A stretch of DNA of 64,000 nucleotides from Bacillota bacterium (GTDB lineage Bacteria > Bacillota > Clostridia > Oscillospirales > Oscillospiraceae), in the NCBI GenBank assembly GCA_030535235.1, contig JAUNCL010000012.1, positions 1 through 64,000 of the forward strand, read 5' to 3'. Of the stretch, positions 18,514 to 27,414 are shown piece by piece. The translations under genes and the position numbers were made by a program. The notes under the pieces are model-generated. The model was not told the origin of the DNA. It worked only from the letters and a program-made list of their open reading frames with translations, and did not search any database. Each line of letters begins with the position of its first letter. Position 1 is the stretch's first letter.

Positions 18514-18599
18514 CGAGAGGTGCCATTGCAAAACTTACCACCCATAAAACGGCTATTCTCCCGTCATGCTAACCAAAAACACAGACAGGAGGGTCGGCC

Positions 18600-18758
18600 A
18601 TGACGTCACAACAGCTGCGGGACCTGTTTTTTCGGACAGGCCTGCCGGAAGCCTACGTCCTCTCCCGTCAGGTTCAGCGGCGGGAGCGGGAAAGGGAGAG
18701 AAGGGAAGACCATGCAGCTCATCACCCAGGGGATCGTCCTCCGGGAAGTCAACTATAA
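18600..18758 (+). CDS. YqzL-like small protein
   Basis: 52 residues. The N-terminal half, QQLRDLFFRTGLPEAYVLSR, fits the YqzL family pattern (a short helix with TG-PE-Y), and YqzL genes normally sit between era and recO, as here. ATG 18600 has aggaggg six bases upstream. The C-terminal half is Arg/Glu-rich and then read from DNA overlapping the start of recO by 47 bases in another frame, so the last 15 residues may be non-functional. The function of YqzL is unknown. Confidence 0.65.
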   Translation: MTSQQLRDLFFRTGLPEAYVLSRQVQRRERERERREDHAAHHPGDRPPGSQL

Positions 18759-19464
18759 GGAGGCCGACAAGATCCTCACCGTCCTCACCCGGGACCTGGG
18801 GAAGCGGACAGTGAAGGCCCGGGGCTGCCGCCGGAAGAACAGCCGGCTCACTGCGGGCAGTCAGCTCCTGGTCTATTCGGAAATGACCATCCACGAGCGG
18901 GGGGAGTTCCTCACCCTCAGCGAGTCCGACCCCCAGCAGCAGTTCTGGTCGGTTCGGCAGGACCTGGAGCTGCTGGCTTTGGCCTCCTACTTCGCTGAGG
19001 TAACAGAGAGCGCCTGTCAGGAGGGGGAGGAGTCCTCCGAGATCCTCTCCCTGCTGCTCAACTGCCTTTACGCCCTGGACACCCTGAAAAAGCCCCAGGC
19101 GTTGGTGAAGGCCGCCTTTGAGCTGCGGCTGCTGGCCCTGACCGGCTACGAGCCCCTCCTGGACGGCTGTGCCGTCTGCGGGCTGCCCCAGCCGGAGGAG
19201 TCCCGGCTCCATCTGTCCCAGGGAGTCCTCCACTGCGCCCGGTGCAAGGGGCAGGTGGGACCCGGCGTGTCCATGCCCCTGTCCCCAGCGGCCCTGGCGG
19301 CGGCCCGGCACATCGTCCTGGGCAACCCCAAGAAGCTCTTTTCCTTTTCCCTGGCCCCGGAGAGCATGGCCCTGCTGGGGGACGCCGCCGAGGCCTTCCT
19401 GATGACCCAGCACGAGCGGGGCTTCCGTACATTAGATTACTATAAACAACTTCTGCGATACTGA
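18712..19464 (+). CDS. recO: DNA repair protein RecO
   Basis: 250 residues. N-terminal OB fold (GIVLREVNYKEADKILTVLTRDLGK), then a helical domain with the zinc site CAVCG...CARCKG (near residues 145-175). It anneals ssDNA and, with RecR, loads RecA onto SSB-coated ssDNA. ATG 18712 has aaggga upstream and overlaps the yqzL-like gene, suggesting translational coupling. mutS2 follows after 37 bases. Confidence 0.95.
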   Translation: MQLITQGIVLREVNYKEADKILTVLTRDLGKRTVKARGCRRKNSRLTAGSQLLVYSEMTIHERGEFLTLSESDPQQQFWSVRQDLELLALASYFAEVTESACQEGEESSEILSLLLNCLYALDTLKKPQALVKAAFELRLLALTGYEPLLDGCAVCGLPQPEESRLHLSQGVLHCARCKGQVGPGVSMPLSPAALAAARHIVLGNPKKLFSFSLAPESMALLGDAAEAFLMTQHERGFRTLDYYKQLLRY

Positions 19465-19501
19465 GCCTGCCCCGGGAGGACAGGCTCTAAGGAGATATCC
19501 T

Positions 19502-21877
19502 ATGACAGAACTTTTTGAAAAATCCATCCATACACTGGAACTGCCCAAGGTTTTGGAGCTGCTGGCCGCCCAGGCGGTCACCGAGGAGGGCAAGCGCCGG
19601 GCCAGGGAGCTTCGCCCGGAGACCGACCCCGACGAGGTGGCCAAGCGCCTGAAGGAGACCTCCGCCGCGGTGGACATGATGGTCCTCCGGGGCAGCCCCT
19701 CCTTCAGCGGCATCCGACCGGTGGCGGGCTCCCTCCAGAGAGCCGACATGGGGGGCAGCCTGAACACCCGGGAGCTGATGGACATCGCCCGGGTCCTGGG
19801 GGCCGCCCGGTCGGTGAAGGACTACGGCGATGGAGACAGCGACAAGAAGACGGTCATCGACTACCTCTTCCGCTCCCTCCACCCCAACCGGTTCCTGGAG
19901 GATAAGATCACCACCTCCATCGTGGGGGACGGGGAGCTGGCCGACTCGGCCAGCCCGGAGCTGGCCTCTATCCGCCGGCACATGCGGGCCACCGAGAGCA
20001 AGGTCCGGGACATCCTCCAAAAGATCATTTCCTCCTCCCAGGCCAAGTACCTCCAGGAGAGCATCATCACCATGCGCTCCGGCCGGTATGTGGTCCCGGT
20101 GAAGTCCGAGCACAAGAACGAGATCCCCGGCCTGGTCCACGATTTGTCCGGCTCCGGCTCCACCTTTTTCATCGAGCCCATGGGGGTGGTGAAGGCCAAC
20201 AACGAGCTGCGGGAGCTTCAGGCCCGGGAGGAAAAGGAGATCGACCGCATCCTGGCGGAACTATCCGCCGAGGCGGCCGCCTTCAAGGAGGACATCAACC
20301 AGGACTACGACCTGCTGGTCTTCCTGGACGGCATCTTCGCCCGGGCCCGCCTGTCCATGAACATGCACGCCATGGAGCCCAAACTCTCCGCCAAAAGCAC
20401 GGTTCTGCGCCGGGCCCGGCACCCCCTGCTGGACCAGAAGACCGCCGTGGCCAACGACCTCTCCCTGGGGGAGACCTTCGACACTCTGGTTATCACCGGC
20501 CCCAACACCGGCGGCAAGACGGTCACCTTAAAGACCATCGGCCTGCTGACCCTCATGGCCCAGTGCGGCCTCCACATCCCCGCCGGGGATGGCAGCGTCA
20601 TCCGGGTCTTTGAACGGGTGCTGGCGGACATCGGCGACGAGCAGTCCATTGCCCAGAACCTGTCCACCTTCTCCTCCCACATGAGCAACATCGTGGGGAT
20701 GCTGGAGGAGACCGACGGGGAAACCCTCATCCTCTTCGACGAGCTGGGGGGCGGCACCGACCCGGTGGAGGGCGCGGCCCTGGCCGCCGCCATCATCGAG
20801 TATGCCCGGGCCTGCGGCGCCCTGGTGGCCGCCACCACCCACTACGCCGAGCTGAAGGTTTACGCCATGACCACCCAGGGGGTGGAAAACGCCTCCTGCG
20901 AGTTTGACGTGGAGACCCTGGCCCCCACCTACCGTCTGCTGGTGGGCATCCCCGGCAAGTCCAACGCCTTTGCCATCTCCAAGCGACTGGGTCTGCCCGA
21001 CCACATCATCCAGGCGGCCAACGAGCGCATCAACGCCGAGAACATCCGCTTCGAGGACGTGCTGACCAAGCTGGACCAGCAGCGGCAGGAGATGGAGCGG
21101 GAGCAGCAGGAGGCCGCCAAGCTCCGTCAGGAGATGGAGCAGGCCGCCGCCAAGGCCCAGGAGTACCGGGACTCCCTCCAGAAGGAGAAGGAGAAGAACA
21201 CCGCCGCCGCCAAGGCGGAGGCCCGGGCCATCATCGAGGACGCCCGCCGCACCGCCGACCAGATCTTCTATGAGCTCAACGACATGAAGAAGAAGGCCAA
21301 GAAGGAGGGCGACTTCCAGTCGGTGAACGACCAGCGGGCCGACCTGCGCCGCCGGCTCAACGAGGCCGAGAGCAAGCTGGGAGCCAGGGAGGAGGCCGCG
21401 CCGCCCCCCATGGTCCGTCCCGCCCAGAAGGGGGACACGGTCACGATCCTAAAGACCGGCACCCAGGCTACCGTCCTGTCGGTGAACAAGGAGGGAGTCC
21501 TCCAGCTCCAGGCGGGCATCCTGCGGATCAGCGCCAAGCAGGAGGAGGTCCGCATCGTCCAGGGGGAGACCCAGGCCCAGAAGGAGGCCAAGAAGTACAT
21601 CCAGCGGTCTGAGCACAAGCTCCGCTCCCTGGGGGCCAAGGCCGAGGTGGACCTGCGGGGCATGATGACCGACGAGGCTGAGATGGTCCTGAGCCAGTTC
21701 ATCGACCGGGCCATCATGGGCAACCTGACCCAGGTCACCGTCATCCACGGCAAGGGGACCGGCGCGGTGCGAAAGGCCGTCCACGCCTACCTCAAGCGGT
21801 GCAAGGGAGTGGCCAGCTTCCGCCTGGGCCGCTACGGCGAGGGAGAGAGCGGCGTGACCATCGTGGACCTGAAATAA
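19502..21877 (+). CDS. mutS2: MutS2 / endonuclease-ATPase (Smr domain)
   Basis: 791 residues. Core and clamp region, then the ABC-type ATPase with Walker A GPNTGGKTVTLKT, FSSHMSNI signature and LILFDELGGGTDP Walker B, a long coiled-coil (about 520-625), and a C-terminal Smr nuclease domain VDLRGMMTDEAEMVL...VTVIHGKGTGAVRK. It lacks the MutS mismatch-recognition domain. Known roles are suppression of recombination and, in Bacillus, rescue of collided ribosomes. ATG 19502 has aaggag upstream. Confidence 0.95.
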   Translation: MTELFEKSIHTLELPKVLELLAAQAVTEEGKRRARELRPETDPDEVAKRLKETSAAVDMMVLRGSPSFSGIRPVAGSLQRADMGGSLNTRELMDIARVLGAARSVKDYGDGDSDKKTVIDYLFRSLHPNRFLEDKITTSIVGDGELADSASPELASIRRHMRATESKVRDILQKIISSSQAKYLQESIITMRSGRYVVPVKSEHKNEIPGLVHDLSGSGSTFFIEPMGVVKANNELRELQAREEKEIDRILAELSAEAAAFKEDINQDYDLLVFLDGIFARARLSMNMHAMEPKLSAKSTVLRRARHPLLDQKTAVANDLSLGETFDTLVITGPNTGGKTVTLKTIGLLTLMAQCGLHIPAGDGSVIRVFERVLADIGDEQSIAQNLSTFSSHMSNIVGMLEETDGETLILFDELGGGTDPVEGAALAAAIIEYARACGALVAATTHYAELKVYAMTTQGVENASCEFDVETLAPTYRLLVGIPGKSNAFAISKRLGLPDHIIQAANERINAENIRFEDVLTKLDQQRQEMEREQQEAAKLRQEMEQAAAKAQEYRDSLQKEKEKNTAAAKAEARAIIEDARRTADQIFYELNDMKKKAKKEGDFQSVNDQRADLRRRLNEAESKLGAREEAAPPPMVRPAQKGDTVTILKTGTQATVLSVNKEGVLQLQAGILRISAKQEEVRIVQGETQAQKEAKKYIQRSEHKLRSLGAKAEVDLRGMMTDEAEMVLSQFIDRAIMGNLTQVTVIHGKGTGAVRKAVHAYLKRCKGVASFRLGRYGEGESGVTIVDLK

Positions 21878-21948
21878 CAGAGAAAAAAGTTTTGACGACA
21901 TAAATAAAATTTTGTGACAAATTATGCAGGCTGCCATGAAAAATGGGA

Positions 21949-21977
21949 TTGACGGCATGGAGGAAATTTGCTACACT
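21949..21977 (+). promoter_or_regulatory. Promoter of ptsH
   Basis: TTGACG (21949-21954), 17-base spacer, TACACT (21972-21977), 42 bases before the ATG. Confidence 0.65.
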
Positions 21978-22019
21978 ATTTGTAGTATATCCAAGGGAAA
22001 GAACATGGAGGGAATGTCT

Positions 22020-22283
22020 ATGTATATCAAGCAGGCAACTGTCAATAACCAGGTCGGCCTCCACGCAAGACCTGCCACCTTCTTTATTCAGAAGGCAAAC
22101 GAATTCAAGAGCACCATTTGGGTCGAGAAGGACGAGCAGAGAGTCAACGCGAAGAGCCTGCTCGGCGTCCTCTCCCTTGGTATCATCAAGGGCAGCACCA
22201 TCGACCTGATCGCCGACGGCACCGATGAAAAGGACGCGGTGGATGCACTGGTTGAGCTCATCAGCTCCGATTTTGCTGACTGA
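22020..22283 (+). CDS. ptsH: Phosphocarrier protein HPr
   Basis: 87 residues with both control sites: His15 in GLHARPAT, the phosphate acceptor from enzyme I, and Ser46 in NAKSLLGVLSLG, the HPr kinase site used in carbon catabolite control. It is not linked to ptsI here and has its own promoter and terminator. ATG 22020 is preferred (ggaggga at a 7-base distance) over the in-frame ATG at 22014. Confidence 0.95.
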   Translation: MYIKQATVNNQVGLHARPATFFIQKANEFKSTIWVEKDEQRVNAKSLLGVLSLGIIKGSTIDLIADGTDEKDAVDALVELISSDFAD

Positions 22284-22300
22284 TTCCCACAAAGAAGCAG

Positions 22301-22331
22301 AAAAGCGCCGCAGCTTCGCGGCGCTTTTTTT
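22301..22331 (+). terminator. Terminator of ptsH
   Basis: Stem aaaagcgccgc/gcggcgctttt (22301-22311 with 22318-22328), loop agcttc, followed by further T. Confidence 0.92.
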
Positions 22332-22371
22332 CTAAACAAAATGGATCAGAGCTCTTAAGGAGGCAGGCGGA

Positions 22372-24198
22372 TTGACCTTTGATGAACTGAAAGACAAGGC
22401 CCTGAGCCTGCCCTTGAAACCGGGGGTCTACCTGATGATGGACAAGACCGGCACGGTGATCTACGTGGGCAAGGCCAAGGCCCTGAAAAACCGGGTGTCC
22501 CAGTACTTCCACGACCAGGCCTCCCACAACGGGAAGACCCGGGCTATGGTGGCCCAGATCGACCACTTCGACACCATTGTGGCGGGGTCGGAGTTCGAGG
22601 CCCTGGTGCTGGAAAATTCCCTCATCAAGCGGCACAAGCCCCGGTATAATATTTTGCTGAAGGATGACAAAGGCTATCCCTATATCCGGCTGTCCGTGAA
22701 GGACCGGTACCCCCGGTTTTCCATTGCGGGCCGCATGGCCGACGACGGTGCCCGGTATTTTGGACCCTTCGGCGGTCGGGGGGATACCCAGTCCATCATC
22801 GACGCCCTGCGGAACGCCCTAAAGCTGCCCTCCTGCGGGAAAAAGTTCCCCCGGGATATCGGCAAGGAGCGGCCCTGCCTGAACCACCACATGGGTCTCT
22901 GCGACGGCTACTGCCGGAAGGAGGTCCCCTGGGAGCAGCACCACCAGGCCATGGGCCAGGCCATCCGTCTGCTGGAGGGCAAGCTCAGCGAGGTGGAAAA
23001 GGACCTGTCCGACCAGATGATGGCGGCGGCGGACAACCTGGAGTTTGAAAAGGCCGCCGCCCTGCGGGACCGGCTGAAGGCCATCTCCCTGCTGGGGAAA
23101 CGGCAGAAGGTGGTGGCCGGGTATCTGGCCGACACCGACGTGCTGGGCCTCTTCTGCGGGGAGGTCCGCTCCGGTGTGGCCGTCCTCCACTTCCGGGAGG
23201 GAGAACTCACCGGCCGGGACCTGGAACTCTTTCAGACGGAAGGGGAGAGCCCTGAGGAGATCCTGTCGGCCTTCCTGGTCCAGTATTACGGCAGCCGGGG
23301 CCTGCTGCCCAGGCAGATCCTTCTGCCGGAGAATCTGGAGGACACAGCGGATATCGGCCGCTTTCTGTCCCACCAGGCCGGGCGGAAGGTGGAGCTGGTC
23401 ACCCCCCAGCGGGGAGCCAAGATGGACCTGATCCGCATGGCCCGGGAGAACGCCCAGGAGGAGGTCCGGCGGGTCACCACCCGGGAGGAGCGCACCACCA
23501 AGGTGCTCACGCTTCTGGCCGACCGATTGGAGCTGCCCCAACCGCCCCGGCGGATCGAGGCCTATGATATCTCCAATACGGGGGCCTCGGACATCGTGGC
23601 GGCCATGACGGTCTTTGAGGACGGCAAGCCCAGGAAAGGGGCCTATCGGTACTTTAAAATGAAGGGCCTGGACGGTCCTGACGACTACGCCTCCATGGAC
23701 CAGACCATCCGCCGCCGGTTCCAGCGGGACCGGGAGGGGGACGAGCAGTTCGCCAGCCGTCCCGACCTGCTTCTCATCGACGGCGGTGATACCCACGCGG
23801 CGGTGGCCCGGCGGGTGCTGGAGGAGTTCGGCCTGTCCATCCCCGTCTACGGCATGGTGAAGGACGACCGCCACCGGACCCGGGCCCTGGTCACCCCAGA
23901 CGGCCGGGAGATCGGCATCCAGGGGGTTCCCGCCCTCTTTGCCTTCATCGGGCAGATCCAGGAGGAGACCCACCGGTCCGCCGTGGGCTTCCACCACAAG
24001 CAGCACACCAAGTCCGGCACCGGGTCGGTGTTGGAGAAGATCCCCGGCATCGGGGAGACCCGGCGAAAGAAGCTGCTGAAGACCTTCGGCAGCGTAAAGG
24101 CCATCAAGGGGGCCGACCTGCAGGCCCTGGAAAAGGTCCTGCCCAGGAATGCGGCCCTGTCGGTATACCATTATTTCAGAACACCAGAGGAGGAATGA
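22372..24198 (+). CDS. uvrC: UvrABC nuclease subunit C
   Basis: 608 residues. GIY-YIG nuclease (GVYLMMDKTGTVIYVGKAKALKNRV) makes the 3' incision; a UvrB-interacting segment (near 205-235) follows; the RNase H-like domain has AYDISNTGASDIVAAMTVFEDG; and the C-terminal helix-hairpin-helix is IPGIGETRRKKLLKTFGS. The start is TTG 22372, with taaggagg eight bases upstream. Only 40 bases separate it from the ptsH terminator and no good promoter was seen, so it may depend on readthrough. rsmD follows after 3 bases. Confidence 0.95.
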   Translation: MTFDELKDKALSLPLKPGVYLMMDKTGTVIYVGKAKALKNRVSQYFHDQASHNGKTRAMVAQIDHFDTIVAGSEFEALVLENSLIKRHKPRYNILLKDDKGYPYIRLSVKDRYPRFSIAGRMADDGARYFGPFGGRGDTQSIIDALRNALKLPSCGKKFPRDIGKERPCLNHHMGLCDGYCRKEVPWEQHHQAMGQAIRLLEGKLSEVEKDLSDQMMAAADNLEFEKAAALRDRLKAISLLGKRQKVVAGYLADTDVLGLFCGEVRSGVAVLHFREGELTGRDLELFQTEGESPEEILSAFLVQYYGSRGLLPRQILLPENLEDTADIGRFLSHQAGRKVELVTPQRGAKMDLIRMARENAQEEVRRVTTREERTTKVLTLLADRLELPQPPRRIEAYDISNTGASDIVAAMTVFEDGKPRKGAYRYFKMKGLDGPDDYASMDQTIRRRFQRDREGDEQFASRPDLLLIDGGDTHAAVARRVLEEFGLSIPVYGMVKDDRHRTRALVTPDGREIGIQGVPALFAFIGQIQEETHRSAVGFHHKQHTKSGTGSVLEKIPGIGETRRKKLLKTFGSVKAIKGADLQALEKVLPRNAALSVYHYFRTPEEE

Positions 24199-24201
24199 CC
24201 C

Positions 24202-24750
24202 ATGCGAGTGATCACCGGTCTGGCCCGGGGTAAGCGACTGAAGGAGCCCAGCGGCCTGGAGACCCGTCCCACCACCGACCGGGTGAAGGAGGGGATCTTC
24301 TCCAGCATCCAGTTTGAGATCGAGGGGAGAAAGGTTCTGGACCTGTTCGGCGGCACCGGGCAGATGGGCATCGAGGCCCTGTCCCGGGGGGCGGCGGCCT
24401 GCACCTTCGTGGACCTGCGGAAGGAGGCCGTGGGCATCATCCGGGACAACCTGGCCATCACCGGCTTCACCGGGCAGGCCCAGGTCATCCAGGGGGATTA
24501 CCAGACCTTCCTGTCCCGGTGCCGGGAGAAGTTCGACATCATCTTTCTGGACCCGCCCTATGGGACCGGTTTGCTGGAAAAGGCGTTGGAAACCATCACA
24601 ACGATTGACATTGTGTCTGAACATGGTATAATAGTTTGCGAAAATGGGTCCGGTGTCGTCTGGCCCACCCTTTCAGAGCCCTACCGGATGCAGAAAGAGT
24701 ACCGGTACGGTAAAATCAGAACAGCCCTGTATCGGCGTTCCGCCGATTGA
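24202..24750 (+). CDS. rsmD: 16S rRNA (guanine966-N2)-methyltransferase RsmD
   Basis: 182 residues. It starts MRVITGLARGKRLKEP, then the TRPTTDRVKEGIFSS segment, SAM site VLDLFGGTGQMGIEALSRGA and catalytic DPPY in IIFLDPPYGTG. It methylates G966 of 16S rRNA during 30S assembly. The gene is tightly coupled to uvrC. Its 3' part (24600-24640) is AT-rich and contains a near-consensus promoter for coaD. Confidence 0.94.
   Translation: MRVITGLARGKRLKEPSGLETRPTTDRVKEGIFSSIQFEIEGRKVLDLFGGTGQMGIEALSRGAAACTFVDLRKEAVGIIRDNLAITGFTGQAQVIQGDYQTFLSRCREKFDIIFLDPPYGTGLLEKALETITTIDIVSEHGIIVCENGSGVVWPTLSEPYRMQKEYRYGKIRTALYRRSAD
24605..24632 (+). promoter_or_regulatory. Internal promoter in rsmD, driving coaD
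   Basis: TTGACA (24605-24610), 16-base spacer, TATAAT (24627-24632): both hexamers match the consensus, inside the rsmD coding region and 160 bases before coaD. Confidence 0.55.
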
Positions 24751-24792
24751 ACATCGGAAAAACGGGCACGGAACAAAGAGAGGAACAAGGTT

Positions 24793-25281
24793 ATGAAGAC
24801 CGCAATTTACCCCGGCAGCTTTGACCCCGTCACACTGGGACACATCAACATCATCAAGCGGGCGGCCAACGCCTTCGACAAGGTCATCGTCTGTGTGATG
24901 GTGAACTCTGAAAAGAACGGCGGCTTGTTTGCGCCGGAAGAGCGGCTGGAGCTGCTGCGCAAGAGCATCCAGGTGGAAAATGTGGAGGTGGACGTATACC
25001 GGGGTCTTGTGGCGGAGTATGCCAGGGAAAAGGGTGCGCGGGTCCTGGTGAAGGGTCTGCGGGCCGTGTCCGACTATGAGCAGGAGGTCCAGATGGCGAT
25101 GATCAACAGCAAGCTCAACCCCGATCTGGACACGGTGTTCTTCCCCTCCAGCGAGAAGTACACCTACCTGAGCTCTTCCGTGGCCAAGGAGATGGCACGG
25201 TACAACGCCGACCTGAGCGAGTTCCTGCCCCGGGAGATCCTGGAGGACGTAAAGAAGCGGCTGAAGGCAAACTGTAAATAA
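24793..25281 (+). CDS. coaD: Phosphopantetheine adenylyltransferase
   Basis: 162 residues. It transfers AMP from ATP to 4'-phosphopantetheine, the penultimate step of coenzyme A synthesis. The nucleotidyltransferase motif is YPGSFDPVTLGHINII (TxGH-type), with LVKGLRAVSDYEQE and the ISSS-like YTYLSSSVAKE later. ATG 24793 follows gagagga. It is next to rsmD, as in many Firmicutes. Confidence 0.96.
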   Translation: MKTAIYPGSFDPVTLGHINIIKRAANAFDKVIVCVMVNSEKNGGLFAPEERLELLRKSIQVENVEVDVYRGLVAEYAREKGARVLVKGLRAVSDYEQEVQMAMINSKLNPDLDTVFFPSSEKYTYLSSSVAKEMARYNADLSEFLPREILEDVKKRLKANCK

Positions 25282-25299
25282 AGTAAGGAGAAGATGGCC

Positions 25300-25848
25300 A
25301 TGGCAGGCAGCATTGAAGAATTACTGGATATCTTATATACCGAGATCGAAGAGGCCAAGAACATGCCTCTCAACAACGACAAGTGCGTCGTGGAGCGGGA
25401 CCGGGTCCTGGACATGATCGACGACGTGAAGGCAGAGCTGCCCGTGGAGATCAAGCGGGCCAAGGATCTGGTGGCAAACAAGAACGACTACATTGCCTCC
25501 GCCAAGCGGGAGGCCGACGGGATGCGTCAGCAGGCCGAGGACTACGCCAGACGCCTGATCAACGAGGACGCCATCGTCCGGGAGGCCGAGGCCCGGGCCG
25601 CTGAGATCATCGCCGAGGCCGAGGACCAGTGCCGGATGCTCAAGCACGCCGCCAGCGAGTACTGCGAGGACGCTCTGCGCCGGGTGGAGGAGGCCGTGGC
25701 CGACGCCTACGACGAGGTGAAGCACTCCCGCGCTAAGTTCCGCAGCGCTCTGGGCGCCGCCGAGGGAGCCCCTCAGCAGCGGCAGGACAACCGCCGGGCC
25801 ATGTATGACGCCGAGGCCGACGAGGACGAGTACGAAGACGAAGATTGA
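25300..25848 (+). CDS. Coiled-coil protein of unknown function
   Basis: 182 residues, mostly long amphipathic helix (about 35-150) rich in Ala, Glu and Arg, ending in an acidic tail (EADEDEYEDED). No catalytic motif. It resembles proteins loosely annotated as ATPase-subunit-like or DivIVA-like that follow coaD in related Clostridia; a scaffold or membrane-curvature role is only a guess. ATG 25300 is chosen because aaggag lies nine bases upstream; the in-frame ATG 25294 is too close. Confidence 0.8.
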   Translation: MAGSIEELLDILYTEIEEAKNMPLNNDKCVVERDRVLDMIDDVKAELPVEIKRAKDLVANKNDYIASAKREADGMRQQAEDYARRLINEDAIVREAEARAAEIIAEAEDQCRMLKHAASEYCEDALRRVEEAVADAYDEVKHSRAKFRSALGAAEGAPQQRQDNRRAMYDAEADEDEYEDED

Positions 25849-25852
25849 TGTA

Positions 25853-25887
25853 AAAAAAGAGGTTGCCCGGCGGGCAGCCTCTTTTTT
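25853..25887. terminator. Bidirectional terminator
   Basis: 16-bp stem with one T-G wobble (25853-25868 with 25872-25887) and loop ggc. A and T runs lie on either side, so it ends both the coiled-coil gene and the converging minus-strand genes. Confidence 0.9.
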
Positions 25888-25894
25888 GTGAGAA

Positions 25895-26179
25895 TTATGG
25901 GTTGGTCTTTTTCCGCCAGAGGGCAAGAAGGCAGCGAAAAAGGAGGCCCAGGGCGGCCAGCAGGTCGGAGCCGTAGATAAACAGCAGGACCACTGTGCCG
26001 TGGCTGTCCCCCCGGAAAAAGTCCCTGGCGGAAAGGCCGTTGGTCCCGCAGTAAAGGATGGACAGTCCGGCCTGAATTCCAACCACCCACAGGGCGCACT
26101 CCCACAGAGGACGTTTTCTGGTGAGGAAAAGGGTGGCCAGGGGGGCGAGAATGGTGAAGAGGATGATGAGCCGGGCCAT
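25895..26179 (-). CDS. Small membrane protein of unknown function
   Basis: 94 residues with about three hydrophobic spans (3-20, 28-45, 62-85), a few basic loops and a WRKKTNP tail. Not recognised. ATG 26179 has aaaggagg seven bases upstream. It lies 31 bases behind the decayed antiporter gene on the same strand and was probably co-transcribed with it, but its own frame is intact. Confidence 0.65.
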   Translation of the reverse strand: MARLIILFTILAPLATLFLTRKRPLWECALWVVGIQAGLSILYCGTNGLSARDFFRGDSHGTVVLLFIYGSDLLAALGLLFRCLLALWRKKTNP

Positions 26180-26210
26180 AACGGGCCTCCTTTCTAAGGA
26201 TGGGGACGGA

Positions 26211-27188
26211 TCAGGTCAGGGGGTCGCCGTCCATGTCGTTGATGAGGAGGACGTCTCCCTCCGCCAGGACGGTGTCTCCGCCGGGGATGATGACATCTCC
26301 CACCCGGCGGATCATGATGATAAGCTTTTCGCCGGTGTCCAGGTCGGATAGGGCGCGGTGGAGCCAGGGGTCCCGCTTTTTGAGGGTCTTTTCGTAGAGA
26401 TGGACCCCCTCGGTCTCCCCGCCGGCCCGGCCGCTGAGGATGAGCTGGTCGCCGGGCTCCAGGACGGTGGAGCCGTTGGGTACTAACTTTTCCTCCCCGC
26501 GGGTCAGCAGGACCATGAGGCATTCCGGAGGCAGGGCCAGGTCCCGGATGGCCTTTCCGACCCAAGGGTGGCCGGGGGCGAGGGTGCACCGGAGGAACTG
26601 GACGGGGACCTCGTCAGTGTAGTCGGTAAAGATCTTCATGACGTCGGATTCGCTGTCGGTCATGCCCAGCTTGCGGGCTGCCACGGGGAGAAGGGCCCCC
26701 TGGATGAGGATGGAAAAGAGGACGATGAAGAACACGATGTGGTAAATATCCAGGGCCATCACTGCCGGGCTGGTGATGGCCAAGATGGAGAAGACTGAGG
26801 CCGCATCAGTAGAGCTGATGACCGAGCCCAGCAGGAAGCTCTCCAGCAGAGGGAACTTCAGCACCAGCCAGGCAAACAGACCCACCAGGACTGCCGTGGC
26901 CACGGTGCCCAGGGAGGAAAGGAGGACGGCTTTTCCCGCCACCGGCCTGGCCTCGCTCCATTTGGTGCCGAAACCGCCGTAGAACATGATGAAGATCAGG
27001 GCCACGGTGCAGATGTCCTAGGCCAGCAGGTAGTTGTCAAAGGGGATTTTTACCAGACCGTCGGAGCCGAAAAACATGCCCAGCAGGATAAAGGCAAGCA
27101 GGGTGGGAACCCCCAGCTTGCTGGAGACCTTGCTGCACAGGACGCAGGCAATGATGACAGTGGCGGCCATGAGTAAGAACCGGGTCAC
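26211..27188 (-). pseudogene. Decayed K+(Na+)/H+ antiporter, NhaP2/CvrA type
   Basis: From GTG 27188 (good aaggagg site) the frame reads SSKLGVPTLLAFILLGMFFGSDGL, typical of CPA1 antiporters with RCK-C domains, then hits TAG at codon 57 (27018-27020) in LLA-stop-DICTVALIF. Beyond it, ISSTDAASVFSIL is joined directly to AITSPAVMALDIYHIVFFIVLF, skipping roughly 200 residues of the usual transmembrane core. The C-terminal TrkA-C-like regions (VGKAIRDLALPPECLMVLL, DVIIPGGDTVLAEGDVLL) remain. One nonsense change plus a large in-frame deletion make a working transporter very unlikely. The extent of the deletion is judged from memory of the family. Confidence 0.82.
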
Positions 27189-27313
27189 AGAAGCACCTCC
27201 TTAGAAAGATTCATGATACAATCAGTATACTGGAAAGAAGAGGAAAAAGAAAGGGTTTGGCCGGTGAAATCTTACAATTCCGTGATGAATTCGGGTGTGA
27301 TACGAAAAAACGG

Positions 27314-27342
27314 TTGCTTTTTACATGGGGTTATCCTATAAT
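27314..27342 (+). promoter_or_regulatory. Promoter of the division/cell-wall cluster
   Basis: TTGCTT (27314-27319), 17-base spacer, TATAAT (27337-27342), 73 bases before rsmH. The leader holds a near-palindrome (27365-27386). No mraZ gene is present. Confidence 0.7.
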
Positions 27343-27414
27343 TTAGACACGAACGCCATGTTCGGTCTCTCCCCCGGGGGAGACCGGGACAGGCGGGAAG
27401 GGATGTGGAAGCCC

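Noticed and set aside
26211..27188. Reading the in-frame TAG as a recoded amino acid
   Set aside because: TAG would need pyrrolysine machinery, and the gene also lacks most of its transmembrane core, so decay explains it better.
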